In this document: piece after piece, positions 1-8,720 of the stretch
Numbering within the stretch: position 1 is the first letter of the stretch
Layout of the letters: every line of letters starts with the position of its first letter
Source: Achromobacter pestifer
GTDB lineage: Bacteria > Pseudomonadota > Gammaproteobacteria > Burkholderiales > Burkholderiaceae_B
Length of the DNA: 64,000 nucleotides
NCBI RefSeq assembly: GCF_902859625.1
Contig: NZ_CADIJX010000003.1
Span: forward strand, 806,001 to 870,000
Reading direction: 5' to 3'
Program-made: the position numbers and the translations under genes
Notes under the pieces: generated by a model
Told to the model about the DNA's origin: nothing
Databases searched by the model: none
Seen by the model: only the letters and a program-made list of their open reading frames with translations

Positions 1-908
1 TTCTGGCCATGCCAGTTCAGCAGCATCGCACCCGACAGAATCAGCGAGATCGGGTTGGCAATGTTCTGCCCGGCGATGTCGGGCGCCGAGCCGTGCGCGG
101 CTTGTCCCATGGCGTAATCGCGTCCGGCGTTCAGCGATCCGCCCAGGCCCAGGCTGCCCGACAGCTCGGCCGTCAGGTCGGACAGGATGTCGCCAAACAT
201 ATTGGTGGTGACGATGACGTCATAGCGCTGCGGCGCACGCACCACATGCGCCATCATGGCGTCGACGATGACGTCGTCCACGCGGACTTCCGGGAATTCC
301 TGGGCCACTTGGCGGCACATTTCCAGGAACATGCCGTCGCCCAGCTTGAGCACGTTGGCCTTGTGCACCATGGTCACGTGCTTGCTGCGGGTCATGGCCA
401 GTTCAAAGGCCGTGCGCGCGATGCGTTCGCAGCATTGGCGGGTGATCCGGCGCAACGAGACCACCACATCCGGCGTGATCAGCATTTCGCTGCCGCCCGA
501 GGCGATGTTGCGGTCGGCGTAAAAGCCTTCGGTGTTCTCGCGCACGACCACCAGGTCGAATTCGCCAAGCCGTGCGTTCATGCCGGGATACGTGCGCGCC
601 GGGCGGATGTTGGCGTGCAGGTCCAGGTTCTTGCGGAAGTACATCGACGGGTTGATCTCGCCGCGCGCCTCGTCCTTGAAGTCGTACGTGGCCATGGGGC
701 CCAACATCAGTCCGTCGGCGGCCTTCACCTTTTCCAGCAAGCCGGGCGTGACCGTCGCGCCGTGCTGCTTCAGGCTGTCGTGGCCCGCGATGTCGTGATC
801 GAATTGCAGATTCAGGCCAAAGCGGCGCGAGGCGGCTTCCAGGACGTCCACGGCAACCGCCATGGTTTCAGGGCCGATGCCGTCGCCGGGGAGTACAACG
901 ATTTTCAT
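1..908 (-). CDS. Isocitrate/isopropylmalate dehydrogenase-family enzyme (C-terminus beyond left edge)
   Basis: An NAD(P)-dependent decarboxylating beta-hydroxyacid dehydrogenase; the family oxidises isocitrate, 3-isopropylmalate, tartrate or related acids. About 302 residues are present and the reading frame stays open to the window edge. Visible are the N-terminal nucleotide-domain start (MKIVVLPGDGIGPE), a substrate arginine region (RKNLDLHANIRP), RENTEGFY as in isocitrate and tartrate dehydrogenases, the catalytic lysine segment (HKANVLK), and the family signature NMFGDILSDLTAELSG followed by AHGSAPDIAG. The ATG at 908 fits these starts. It is the last visible gene of a minus-strand operon behind a GntR regulator and two Bug receptors, 33 bp after the second receptor. 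That context suggests catabolism of an imported carboxylate. The exact substrate cannot be set from sequence. Confidence 0.9.
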   Translation of the reverse strand, partial: MKIVVLPGDGIGPETMAVAVDVLEAASRRFGLNLQFDHDIAGHDSLKQHGATVTPGLLEKVKAADGLMLGPMATYDFKDEARGEINPSMYFRKNLDLHANIRPARTYPGMNARLGEFDLVVVRENTEGFYADRNIASGGSEMLITPDVVVSLRRITRQCCERIARTAFELAMTRSKHVTMVHKANVLKLGDGMFLEMCRQVAQEFPEVRVDDVIVDAMMAHVVRAPQRYDVIVTTNMFGDILSDLTAELSGSLGLGGSLNAGRDYAMGQAAHGSAPDIAGQNIANPISLILSGAMLLNWHGQ

Positions 909-941
909 GATGCGTGTTCCTGTTGAGTTGAACGGTCAGGC

Positions 942-1946
942 TTATTCGACCTGAATCCCGGTGGCTTGCACCAGGTGTTGATACTTGGCGGATTCGCTGC
1001 GCACGAAGGCCGAGAAAACTTGCGTGGAGTTGGGGCGAACCGCCGCGCCGTCGCCTTCCAGCCTGGATTTGATCGCGGGTTCGGCCAGAATCGCATTGAG
1101 CTTCTGGTTAAGCAGCTCCACGATCGCCGCGGGCGTTTGCGCCGGTGCGAACACGCCGCCCCACAGGCTGAATTGGAAGTCCGGCACGGCGACTTCACTG
1201 ACGGTTGGTACTTGGGGCAGTACGGCCACCCGCTCCCGCGAGGATACCGCCAGCGCTTTGAGGCGGCCGCTGTTGACGTGCGGCATGACTGCCGACGCGC
1301 TGGAGAAGAAGAAATCCACATGGCCGCCCAACAGGTCGGACATGGCTTGGCCGGCCCCTTTGTAAGGGGCGTGGATCATGCGGGTCTGCGTACCCAGCGC
1401 CAGCGCGGCCGCGGCAAGATGGCCGGGCGTGGCCGTGCCGGACGAGGCATAGGCCAAGGCGTCGGGCTTGGCACGGGCGGCCGCGATCAGCGCGCCCAGG
1501 TCCGCATAGGGAGATTTTTCGGGTACGGCCAACACCAGCGGTGAGTCGCCCACCAGGATCACGGGCGCGAATTCGCGCAAGGGGTCATAACCTAGCGCCT
1601 TCATGGCGTAGGGATTGACCGCGATCTCGCCCGTCTGGCCCAGCAGCAGCGTGTAGCCATCGGCCGGGGCGCGCAGCACCAGCCGCGATCCCACCGCGCC
1701 GGACGCGCCCGGGCGGTTTTCGACGATGACGGTTTGCTTGAACTCCGTGCCCAGGCGCTCGGCCAGGATCCGGGCGAACACGTCGCCCTGTCCGCCCGGC
1801 GCGTAGGGCACGATCAGCGTCACCGGCTTGGTCGGATAGGCGTCAGCGGCGCGCGCCGCGCCGGCCAGCGTCAAGGCCAGCCCGGCCGCGGCGCCTTGAA
1901 GCAACGTTCTGCGGCTTAACCGCGATGGGGGCTGTGCAGGCTGCAT
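942..1946 (-). CDS. Bug-family tripartite tricarboxylate transporter receptor, Tat-type signal
   Basis: Periplasmic solute-binding protein of the Bug/TctC family (334 residues, usual length), which captures carboxylates or similar small solutes. The N-terminus has a twin-arginine motif (SRRTLLQ, residues 11-17), a hydrophobic stretch and a cleavage site near ARA at about residue 33, so export by Tat is likely. The mature part opens with the family motif YPTKPVTLIVPYAPGGQGD and later has APYKG and VPTVSE, all typical of Bug proteins. It lies 33 bp from the upstream receptor and 33 bp from the dehydrogenase. No TctA or TctB membrane subunits are visible, which is common for Bug genes in this family of bacteria. 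Confidence 0.93.
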   Translation of the reverse strand: MQPAQPPSRLSRRTLLQGAAAGLALTLAGAARAADAYPTKPVTLIVPYAPGGQGDVFARILAERLGTEFKQTVIVENRPGASGAVGSRLVLRAPADGYTLLLGQTGEIAVNPYAMKALGYDPLREFAPVILVGDSPLVLAVPEKSPYADLGALIAAARAKPDALAYASSGTATPGHLAAAALALGTQTRMIHAPYKGAGQAMSDLLGGHVDFFFSSASAVMPHVNSGRLKALAVSSRERVAVLPQVPTVSEVAVPDFQFSLWGGVFAPAQTPAAIVELLNQKLNAILAEPAIKSRLEGDGAAVRPNSTQVFSAFVRSESAKYQHLVQATGIQVE

Positions 1947-1979
1947 GATGGTCTCCTTGGTGTGCTTCGTGTTGAGGCT

Positions 1980-2966
1980 TCAGTCCAGCGCCATGCCAGA
2001 CTTCTGCACAACGCCGCGCCACATCTCCAGCTCGGCCGACAGCGCCTGTCCGAAGTCGTCGGGCGATCCGCTGATGGCCTGGGCGCCTTCATGCTTCAGG
2101 CGATCGCGCACCAGCGTGTCGGACGCGGCGGCGTTGATGGCCTGGTTCAGCGTGGTCACGACTTCAGCTGGGGTGCCGGCCGGCGCCAGGACGCCCCACC
2201 AGGTGGTGATGTCGAAATCCGCAACGCCCGCCTCGGCGACGGTAGGCGTGTCGGGGAACAGCGGCGAGCGCGTCTTGCCGGTGACGGCCAGCAGGTCCAC
2301 GCGCTGGTCGCGCACCTGCGACAGGATGGTGGGGACCGTGGCGAAGAACACCTGCACCCGGCCGGCCAGCAGATCGACCGTGGCGGGGCCGCTGCCCTTG
2401 TAGGGCACATGCGTCATGGCCGTCTGCGTCTTCTGCTTGAACAGTTCACCGGCCAGATGGTTGATGCTGCCGTTGCCCGCCGAGCAGAAATTCAGGTTGG
2501 CGTCCGGGGTGGCGGCCAGTTTGCGCAGGTCGGCGATGGAGTGCAGTTTCAAGTCCTTGGCAGTCACCACGAACAAGGGGCCGCGCCCCAGCATGGCGAC
2601 GGGCGCGAAGGATTTGCGCACGTCATAGGTGGTGCTGATGCCGGCTGCGGCATTGGTCACGAAAGTGGACGTGGCGAACAACAGCGTATAGCCGTCGGGC
2701 TTGGCGTTGGCCACCGCGCTGGCGCCGATGGAACCGCCACCGCCGCCGCGATTCTCCACCACCACCGATTGGCCGAGCTTGTCGGCCAGCGTGCGCGCCA
2801 TGTCGCGCGCAATGCTATCGGTGCCGCCACCTGCGGCAAAGGGCACCACCAGCGTGATGGGACGGCTGGGGTAGGCGTCGGCCGCCATCGCGGGTGCGCA
2901 AAAAGCGGGCAACAGCAGGGCCAGCCCCGCCAGCAGACGCTGCGGGGATACGTGGGACTTCCTCAT
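1980..2966 (-). CDS. Bug-family tripartite tricarboxylate transporter receptor
   Basis: Second Bug/TctC periplasmic binding protein of the operon, 328 residues. It has an ordinary Sec signal (residues 1-28, ending APAMA), then YPSRPITLVVPFAAGGGTD, a polyglycine loop (ENRGGGGGSIG), VPYKG and FPDTPTVAEAG, all family hallmarks. It is paralogous to the next gene but clearly divergent from it, so the two probably bind different ligands. It sits 27 bp after the GntR regulator gene on the same strand, so regulator and receptor are probably co-transcribed. The ligand is unknown; the adjacent dehydrogenase points to a hydroxy-acid. Confidence 0.93.
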   Translation of the reverse strand: MRKSHVSPQRLLAGLALLLPAFCAPAMAADAYPSRPITLVVPFAAGGGTDSIARDMARTLADKLGQSVVVENRGGGGGSIGASAVANAKPDGYTLLFATSTFVTNAAAGISTTYDVRKSFAPVAMLGRGPLFVVTAKDLKLHSIADLRKLAATPDANLNFCSAGNGSINHLAGELFKQKTQTAMTHVPYKGSGPATVDLLAGRVQVFFATVPTILSQVRDQRVDLLAVTGKTRSPLFPDTPTVAEAGVADFDITTWWGVLAPAGTPAEVVTTLNQAINAAASDTLVRDRLKHEGAQAISGSPDDFGQALSAELEMWRGVVQKSGMALD

Positions 2967-2993
2967 CGACTTGTCTCCGATCGACGGCCGCGT

Positions 2994-3626
2994 TCAACCC
3001 TGACGCAGCATCTTTAGGCGTTCCAGCAGGGCCTGGTGAATATGGTGGCGGGCGGCGTCTTGTGCGCCTTGTACGTCGCGGTTGCGGATGGCGTCCACGA
3101 TGGCCTGGTGTTCCTGGTTCGAGCGCTGCGCCCGGTCGGGCGAACTGAGCGTGCTGCGTCCCAGGAGGTAAGTGGTTTCAGTCAGCGATTGCAGCGATCG
3201 GATCAAATACCGGTTGTGCGCGGCGCTGTAGATGGCTTCGTGAAAACGCAGATTTTGCGTGACGGGATCGCCGCCGTCGCCATCATCCAGAATGGCCTGC
3301 ATGTTGGCGATGTCGGCTTCCGTCGCGTGGCGGGCGGCAAATCCTGCCGCGGTGCTTTCCAGCACTTCGCGCATGGAATAGAGCTCGCCGACTTCTTGCT
3401 GGTCCATGGTGGTGACGACCAGGCCACGGCCGGCTTCGTGCGTGATCAGCCCCTCGTCCTGGATGCGCTTGAGCGCTTCGCGCACGGGTGTGCGGCCCAT
3501 TTCCAGCAGGCTCGCGACTTCCACTTCGCGCAGGCGGTCGCGGGGCGTGAACATGCCCGCAAGGATGCGGCGCTTGATTTCGTTATAGGCCGCGTAGGCC
3601 TGCGAATTGCTTTTGGTGATGGGCAC
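2994..3626 (-). CDS. GntR-family (FadR/FCD subfamily) transcriptional regulator
   Basis: A 210-residue DNA-binding regulator. The N-terminal winged helix holds EIKRRILAGMFTPRDRLRE and the recognition region MGRTPVREALKRIQDEGL. The C-terminal all-helical FCD ligand domain includes MREVLESTAA, a metal/ligand-type histidine segment (RFHEAIYSAAHNRY) and HQAIVDAI. I chose the GTG at 3626 because typical family members begin just before such an AYAAYNEIKRR segment; the frame is open upstream to 3872 but that extension is low-complexity and would cover the operator. It is first in the operon with two Bug receptors and the dehydrogenase and is probably autoregulated through the palindrome at 3642-3667. 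Confidence 0.9.
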   Translation of the reverse strand: MPITKSNSQAYAAYNEIKRRILAGMFTPRDRLREVEVASLLEMGRTPVREALKRIQDEGLITHEAGRGLVVTTMDQQEVGELYSMREVLESTAAGFAARHATEADIANMQAILDDGDGGDPVTQNLRFHEAIYSAAHNRYLIRSLQSLTETTYLLGRSTLSSPDRAQRSNQEHQAIVDAIRNRDVQGAQDAARHHIHQALLERLKMLRQG

Positions 3627-3641
3627 GCTTGTCTCATCTGA

Positions 3642-3667
3642 TTTTTGTATATTTTTGCATACAAAAA
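3642..3667. promoter_or_regulatory. Palindromic operator upstream of the GntR gene
   Basis: Perfect 9-bp inverted repeat: TTTTTGTAT (3642-3650) and ATACAAAAA (3659-3667), spaced by 8 bp. It lies 16 bp before the regulator's GTG in an AT-rich stretch unlike the surrounding coding DNA. The TTGTAT/ATACAA core resembles sites of FadR-type GntR proteins, so autoregulation is the natural inference. Confidence 0.6.
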
Positions 3668-3807
3668 ATAGAGAGGCAATGACGAATTTCCGCCGCAGGG
3701 GGGAATGACTGGCAAATCGGGGCATTAATTTTTCGTCGGGGCTGCCGTTACAAGTTGAAGAGAATCCCAAAGGGCAGGCGCTGCCCTTGCGCCTGGAAGA
3801 CACCACC

Positions 3808-5355
3808 ATGACTGCCATCAGTTCGTCGGGAGCGTTGCCTAGCGTTGCCCAACCCAGCACCGTCAATCCCATCTCGCGCGCGCTTGTTGCCGCGCCATCC
3901 TCCGGCGCGTCTGCGTCGACCGCCGTCAGGCTGGGTCAGAATGCATTGGCTTCCGGCGCGTCGACCTATACGCAGTCCGGCTCCCTGACCGATCCCGTTT
4001 GGGTGGCGATGTCCAGCAAGGTGCTCTCGCTGGGCGGGGGCAATCCGTTTTCGGACGTTGGGGCGGCGTTGCTCAGCCGCTTCAGCACCGACGGGGGAAA
4101 TTACACGCAGTTTGTGCCGGCCGGACGCACGGAAGCGGGCGCGCAAGCCGTGTCCAACAGCGCCATGCCACCGGGCGCGCTGGCCGACAATACGGTCTCG
4201 TTGCGCATCGGTACGGCCAGCGGCGCCCAGGTCGAGGTCTCGCTGCGACGCGGCACGGAAGGCATGGCGGTGCAGATCGACGTGACCAATGGGGCGTTGA
4301 GCGAAGACGAACGCAACGCGATTGCCTCATTGGCCGGCGGCTTTCAGGATGCGCTGGACGGGTTGGCCCAAGTGCCCCCGCGCCTGGCCATCGCCGGGTT
4401 GGCGGATATGGATACGTCCTTGCTGTCGTCCGTGAATCTGCGTGCCTCGACGCGCACGAATGGCGTCGAGGTCCAGAGCATCGAATTTTCCGCCGACGCG
4501 GGGCAACGATCCGTGACCGTGTCCGGGCCGTCTGGCGAGGTCAAGGTTGGCGTTGACCTGACCAAGCCGGCCACGTTTGGATCGGCCGAGCAGCAGGCCG
4601 CCGCCGTCAGCAGGTACTTGCAGCAGTTCGACAGTGCGCGCAGCCGAGGGCAGGGCGACGAGACGTTGATGTCCATCTTCAAGGATGCGTTCTCTGCGGT
4701 GCACGGCAGTTACGGCGCGGCGCAAGCCCAGCGCGCCCAGCCGGCAGGCACGGTCGAGCGCATTCCCGCATCGCAAGCGCACCGCAGCCTGCTGTCAGGC
4801 CTGGCGGATTTTTCGGCTTCGATCAAACAGACCTCAAAGAGCGTCAACCCAGGCCGGCGCGATGAGGTGGATGGGTTTGCATTCCAGGTGTCGCAGAACA
4901 GCAAGGTCTCGGGGCAGGCCCGATGGAATCTGGCCGTGTCGCAAGACCAGCAGACCTCCCTGAAGGCCAGCTTTCATAAGTCGCTGTCGCCCCAGGTCGC
5001 CCTGGCGCTGACCGAGGACAAGGCATCGCAGAATTATCTCTACTACCAGGTCAACGACGCCACCAGCACCCGGACGGATCTGGCCTATGACCATGGCACA
5101 CTGGCGTCGGCGTCGATGAGCCAGTCGCGCAACCTGTCCATGCAGGTGTCCAAGTACGTGCAGGGCAAGCTCGTCGAGCATACCGTCACGCCGACGGTGG
5201 ACAGCTTCAAGCGTGATCTGCTGCCGATGTTCCAGGCCGCCAAACTGGACGAGCCTGACAAGAACAGCCTGGAACCACGCGATCAGGCCGAGGCGAGCCT
5301 GCGCCGCCGGTATCTGGATCTGGCGCGGTCGGTCGCGGAGCTCTCGCAGGGTTGA
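3808..5355 (+). CDS. Unrecognised 515-residue Ala/Ser-rich protein
   Basis: I do not recognise this protein. From the ATG at 3808 it has 515 residues; a TTG seven codons upstream is possible but less likely. The first 75 residues are rich in Ser, Ala, Thr and Pro without a convincing Sec signal or membrane span. A middle part (about 130-330) alternates beta-like segments (VEVQSIEFSADAG, SVTVSGPSGEVKVG) with an acidic helix beginning LSEDERNAIASLAGGFQDAL. The C-terminal third has polar repeated-strand character (YYQVNDATSTRTDLAYDHG) and ends in a charged helix. Codon use matches the neighbours. It stands alone, divergent from the GntR operon. A surface or secreted protein using a non-Sec route, or a cytoplasmic protein, are both possible; no function is assigned. 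Confidence 0.75.
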   Translation: MTAISSSGALPSVAQPSTVNPISRALVAAPSSGASASTAVRLGQNALASGASTYTQSGSLTDPVWVAMSSKVLSLGGGNPFSDVGAALLSRFSTDGGNYTQFVPAGRTEAGAQAVSNSAMPPGALADNTVSLRIGTASGAQVEVSLRRGTEGMAVQIDVTNGALSEDERNAIASLAGGFQDALDGLAQVPPRLAIAGLADMDTSLLSSVNLRASTRTNGVEVQSIEFSADAGQRSVTVSGPSGEVKVGVDLTKPATFGSAEQQAAAVSRYLQQFDSARSRGQGDETLMSIFKDAFSAVHGSYGAAQAQRAQPAGTVERIPASQAHRSLLSGLADFSASIKQTSKSVNPGRRDEVDGFAFQVSQNSKVSGQARWNLAVSQDQQTSLKASFHKSLSPQVALALTEDKASQNYLYYQVNDATSTRTDLAYDHGTLASASMSQSRNLSMQVSKYVQGKLVEHTVTPTVDSFKRDLLPMFQAAKLDEPDKNSLEPRDQAEASLRRRYLDLARSVAELSQG

Positions 5356-5422
5356 TGATGCGTTGGCGGCGTCATTTATCATGGCTTCCATGAGCAATGC
5401 ACGCCGACGCAAATAAGCAATC

Positions 5423-5872
5423 ATGGACATCACGTTTAGACCCGCGGTCGCGGCTGACGCCGCCGCCTGCGTCACGCTGCGCGGCATGACCCGCGAAAAC
5501 GCCGTCACCGAAGCCGAGCTGGCCGACGCCGGCATCACCAGCGAAACCTGGGCTGCGGGGATTCAGGAAGATCTATATCCGGGCTTTGTCGCGCTGGATG
5601 GCGACAAGCTGGCTGGCTATTGCTTCGGCCATCGCGACACCGGAGAAATCGTCGTACTGGCGTTGTTGCCGCAATACGAGGGGCAGGGCGTGGGCAAGAC
5701 GGTCTTGAACCTGACGGCTGACGCGCTTCGGAAACGCGGCCATGCCCGCTTGTTCCTGGGCTGCGCCACCGATCCGGCCGTGCGCTCGTACGGCTTTTAC
5801 CGTCATCTGGGGTGGCGCTCCACCGGCACGCTGGATGACGCGGGCGACGAGGTGCTGGAATACCACTTCTGA
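5423..5872 (+). CDS. GNAT-family N-acetyltransferase
   Basis: Small (149 residues) single-domain GNAT protein that would transfer an acetyl group from acetyl-CoA to an amine. The acetyl-CoA motif A is clear at about residues 85-100 (LLPQYEGQGVGKTVL, the Q-x-x-G-x-G pattern), followed by FYRHLGWRSTG, the usual beta-hairpin near the C-terminus. The length equals a minimal GNAT domain. It begins 67 bp after the preceding gene on the same strand; the substrate cannot be told from the sequence. Confidence 0.9.
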   Translation: MDITFRPAVAADAAACVTLRGMTRENAVTEAELADAGITSETWAAGIQEDLYPGFVALDGDKLAGYCFGHRDTGEIVVLALLPQYEGQGVGKTVLNLTADALRKRGHARLFLGCATDPAVRSYGFYRHLGWRSTGTLDDAGDEVLEYHF

Positions 5873-5887
5873 ACCGGCGCTTGGACG

Positions 5888-6664
5888 CTAGAGTTCGTGC
5901 TCCAGCGTCGTCTGCATCCGTTCCATGCTTTCCTGGCTGACCTGTATCACGCCGCTGCCCGGCTGGTCGATATCCACGATGAACGTCAGCACCAATGAGA
6001 TCAGGGCAGCGAACAGTCCGGTCGATACCAGCCGCCTGCGCCCATGCAGGCCGGTGCCGTAGGCAATAAAGGCCACGGCGCCCGCGCTGACGATGAACAG
6101 CAGGTAGAACACCGGTTCAGGCACGTGGTTTTCCAGCGCAACGCGGCGCTTTTCATTGACCTGCGCCATTTCGTTGATCGCCTGGATGAACATGATGGTC
6201 GAGATCGCGGGCGGATTGTCGGCCGAGTTTGCGGCGATGGTGCGGATCTGGCGTTCGATGCGCCGCGTGGTGGCGTTGGCGGCATCGAACCGGGGCGCGT
6301 CGTTTTCGGCCTCGTGCAGATCCAGTGCGGCCTTGGTGTAATCCAGCAATAACCGGGGGATCTGTTCGCGGGCAGACTGTGCGATCAGTTGGGAACGCCA
6401 ATAAGCGTTGCCAATGGCGTTGGCCTCTTCCAGCACCAGGTTCTTGCGTGCTTCAAACCGCGTGACCGACATGGCGAAGGTAAATCCCAGCAGCAGGGCC
6501 AGCAGGCCGAGCAGGGCAGTTTGCAACGCCGTGATGTGCGTCTTGTGGGACTCATCGGCGGGTCTTCGTTGTTTCCGGCCCAACCGGAAGCCCAGCTCGA
6601 TGATGCCCAGGAAGACCAGGACGCCAAGGAAGAACAGATAGGATTCGTTGAAATTCCTGAACAT
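5888..6664 (-). CDS. Bestrophin-like (DUF4239-type) inner-membrane protein
   Basis: A 258-residue membrane protein of the DUF4239/bestrophin-like group, whose role is not well established. I place the start at the ATG at 6664 (MFRNFNESYLFFLG), preceded by a GGGAAAG ribosome site; an upstream in-frame extension looks non-coding. It has two N-terminal hydrophobic segments (about 8-24 and 46-66), a soluble helical middle containing EARKNLVLEEANAIG, which is the most conserved part of this group, and two C-terminal membrane spans (about 187-205 and 215-232). It is convergent with the GNAT gene, ending 15 bp from it. Confidence 0.8.
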   Translation of the reverse strand: MFRNFNESYLFFLGVLVFLGIIELGFRLGRKQRRPADESHKTHITALQTALLGLLALLLGFTFAMSVTRFEARKNLVLEEANAIGNAYWRSQLIAQSAREQIPRLLLDYTKAALDLHEAENDAPRFDAANATTRRIERQIRTIAANSADNPPAISTIMFIQAINEMAQVNEKRRVALENHVPEPVFYLLFIVSAGAVAFIAYGTGLHGRRRLVSTGLFAALISLVLTFIVDIDQPGSGVIQVSQESMERMQTTLEHEL

Positions 6665-6810
6665 GGCGCTTTCCCGTCTCGGACAAGCCAGCGTATGCGG
6701 ATTGCAAGGCGCAGGCAAGTAGCCGAATCCCCGTAGGGGTTGTCAGGGAAACGCCAACATCTTGGAGTAAGGTGTCGCTTCCTGTCTAAGACCCCCGCAC
6801 GGAGCAGAAC

Positions 6811-7860
6811 TTGAAAACCCGCAAACTCGGCCGTACCGACCTGGATGTCAGCCTGATTGGATTGGGCACCATGACCTGGGGCGAACAGAATACCGAGGCA
6901 GAAGCCCACCAACAACTGGACTACGCGCTGTCGCGCGGCGTCAATCTGGTCGACGTGGCCGAGATGTACCCGGTGCCGCCCAAGCCCGAGACCCAGGGCC
7001 TGACCGAAACCTATATCGGAACCTGGCTGGCGCGCAGCAAGCGCCGCCAGGAAATCGTGTTGGCCAGCAAAGTGGCCGGCCCGGTGCGTGACCCCAAGCG
7101 TCCTGGCCACATCCGCGACGGCAAGACTTTCCTGGACCGCAAGAACCTGACGGCTGCGCTGGACGCCAGCCTGAAGCGCTTGCAGACGGATTATCTGGAC
7201 CTGTATCAGCTGCACTGGCCTGATCGCACTACCGCCACGTTCGGCCAGCTGAACTACCCCTGGGTGGAAGACGATCACACCGTGCCGATCGAGGAAACGC
7301 TGTCGGTCTTGCAGGACTTCGTTCGCGCCGGCAAGGTGCGCCACGTTGGCGTCTCCAACGAAACGCCTTGGGGGGTTGGCCAGTTCCTGCGCCACGCGGA
7401 CAATCAGTCGTTGCCGCGCATCGTGTCGATCCAGAACGCCTACAGCCTCTTGAACCGTGTGTTTGAAATCGGCCTGTCCGAATTCACGCACCACGAAGGC
7501 GTGGGTCTGCTGGCCTATTCGCCGCTGGCGATGGGCATGCTCTGCGGCAAGTACCTTGACGGTGCCCGCCCCGAAGGCGCGCGCTTGACCCGCTACACGC
7601 GGTTCACCCGTTACAGCAATCCGCAGGCCGAAGCCGCCACCCGCGAATACGTGGCGCTTGCGCGTGAGCACGGCTTGTCGCCCACCCATCTGGCGCTGGC
7701 CTGGGTGAATCAGCGTCCGTTCGTCACCAGCAACCTGATCGGCGCCACGACGCTTGCGCAACTGAAAGAGAACATTGACAGCGTGGATGTCACGCTGTCG
7801 CCGGAACTCCTGAAGGCGGTGGACGAGATCCACGTGCGCCACCCGAACCCGGCGCCCTGA
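6811..7860 (+). CDS. tas: Tas-like aldo/keto reductase
   Basis: A 349-residue NADPH-dependent aldo/keto reductase closely resembling E. coli Tas over its whole length. Shared features include GLGTMTWGEQNTEAEAH, DVAEMYPVPPKPETQGLTET containing the catalytic Asp and Tyr, the lysine in ASKVAGP, the catalytic His in YQLHWP, and the cofactor-binding C-terminus (NLIGATTLAQLKENI). The gene starts with TTG at 6811, eight bases after GGAG. It stands alone between convergent and divergent neighbours. The physiological substrate of Tas proteins is not settled, so only the reductase class is firm. Confidence 0.9.
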   Translation: MKTRKLGRTDLDVSLIGLGTMTWGEQNTEAEAHQQLDYALSRGVNLVDVAEMYPVPPKPETQGLTETYIGTWLARSKRRQEIVLASKVAGPVRDPKRPGHIRDGKTFLDRKNLTAALDASLKRLQTDYLDLYQLHWPDRTTATFGQLNYPWVEDDHTVPIEETLSVLQDFVRAGKVRHVGVSNETPWGVGQFLRHADNQSLPRIVSIQNAYSLLNRVFEIGLSEFTHHEGVGLLAYSPLAMGMLCGKYLDGARPEGARLTRYTRFTRYSNPQAEAATREYVALAREHGLSPTHLALAWVNQRPFVTSNLIGATTLAQLKENIDSVDVTLSPELLKAVDEIHVRHPNPAP

Positions 7861-7896
7861 TCCGCGCTTTCACGGCTCAACCATCCGCAGCAAACG

Positions 7897-8706
7897 TCAG
7901 GCCGTCACTTCCCATAGGCGATCAGGCACGAACTCCGCCTGTTCGCCTTTCTTGGCATAACCCAACGGGTTGGCCACGACGCGGCAGCCGTCCTTGATGT
8001 AGTCATGAGGGCAATGCAGGTGGCCATGCATCCAGGTGTGGGCCAGCGGCAGCAGGGCGTCCAGACGGTTGCAGAACCCTGCGGTGCCGGGCGTCACGCC
8101 GAAGCGCGGATCGGCGCTGGCCAGGGTGGGCGCGAAGTGGGTGATGGCCAGCGTTGGCCCCTCGAAGGGCACGCGCAGGGCAGCCTCCAGCCACGCCTGA
8201 CAGGCCAGGCCCTGTTCGCGCATCTGCTCGGCCATGAAGGGGGCGCCGTGCCGCTGCATCTGGGCTTTTTCCAGGTAGAAGTCGGCGGCGCGAAACGCCT
8301 TGGCGCGCTTGGTCAGCGCGACGCCCAACGTGTCGCTGTCCGCCGCCAGTGCGTCGAAATCGGTCCATAGCGTGGTGCCGACCAGGCGCACGCCGTCGAT
8401 CACACAGGTTTCGCGTTCCAGCCATTGGATGCCCAAGGCGTGGCATAGCTCGCGCAGGCGATCGTGCGCTTCGTCGAAATCCAGGTTGTCGTATTCATGG
8501 TTGCCGGGTACGTACACAACGGGCGTGGGCCAGCCGTTGCGCGGAGCGTAGCTGCCCAGCCCGAAGTCGTCGCGGGTCAGTTTTGACTTTCGCTGATACG
8601 AACCGATGTCGCCGGCCAACACCAGCAAGTCGGCACCCGGGGCAGGCTGCGCCAGGAACGTCGGGTCGGATTCCAGGTGCAGGTCGGAGAGCAGTTGAAT
8701 CTTCAT
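7897..8706 (-). CDS. Calcineurin-like metallophosphoesterase
   Basis: A 269-residue metallophosphoesterase. The metal-binding motifs run in order: SDLHLE (residues 7-12), LAGDIG (about 30-35), the GNHE motif in VPGNHEYD (about 65-72), THFAP (about 190) and HGHLH (about 225). The ATG at 8706 places the first motif at the usual distance from the start; the frame stays open upstream only through the tandem repeat at 8721-8765. No signal peptide is seen, so it is cytoplasmic. It is divergent from the LprI-like gene. The substrate is not predictable. Confidence 0.9.
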   Translation of the reverse strand: MKIQLLSDLHLESDPTFLAQPAPGADLLVLAGDIGSYQRKSKLTRDDFGLGSYAPRNGWPTPVVYVPGNHEYDNLDFDEAHDRLRELCHALGIQWLERETCVIDGVRLVGTTLWTDFDALAADSDTLGVALTKRAKAFRAADFYLEKAQMQRHGAPFMAEQMREQGLACQAWLEAALRVPFEGPTLAITHFAPTLASADPRFGVTPGTAGFCNRLDALLPLAHTWMHGHLHCPHDYIKDGCRVVANPLGYAKKGEQAEFVPDRLWEVTA

Positions 8707-8720
8707 GCCCGATATCTTAG

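Noticed and set aside
6385-7842. A 485-codon open frame antisense to tas that continues into the bestrophin-like gene region
   Set aside because: Covers two real genes in a different frame, without coding features of its own.
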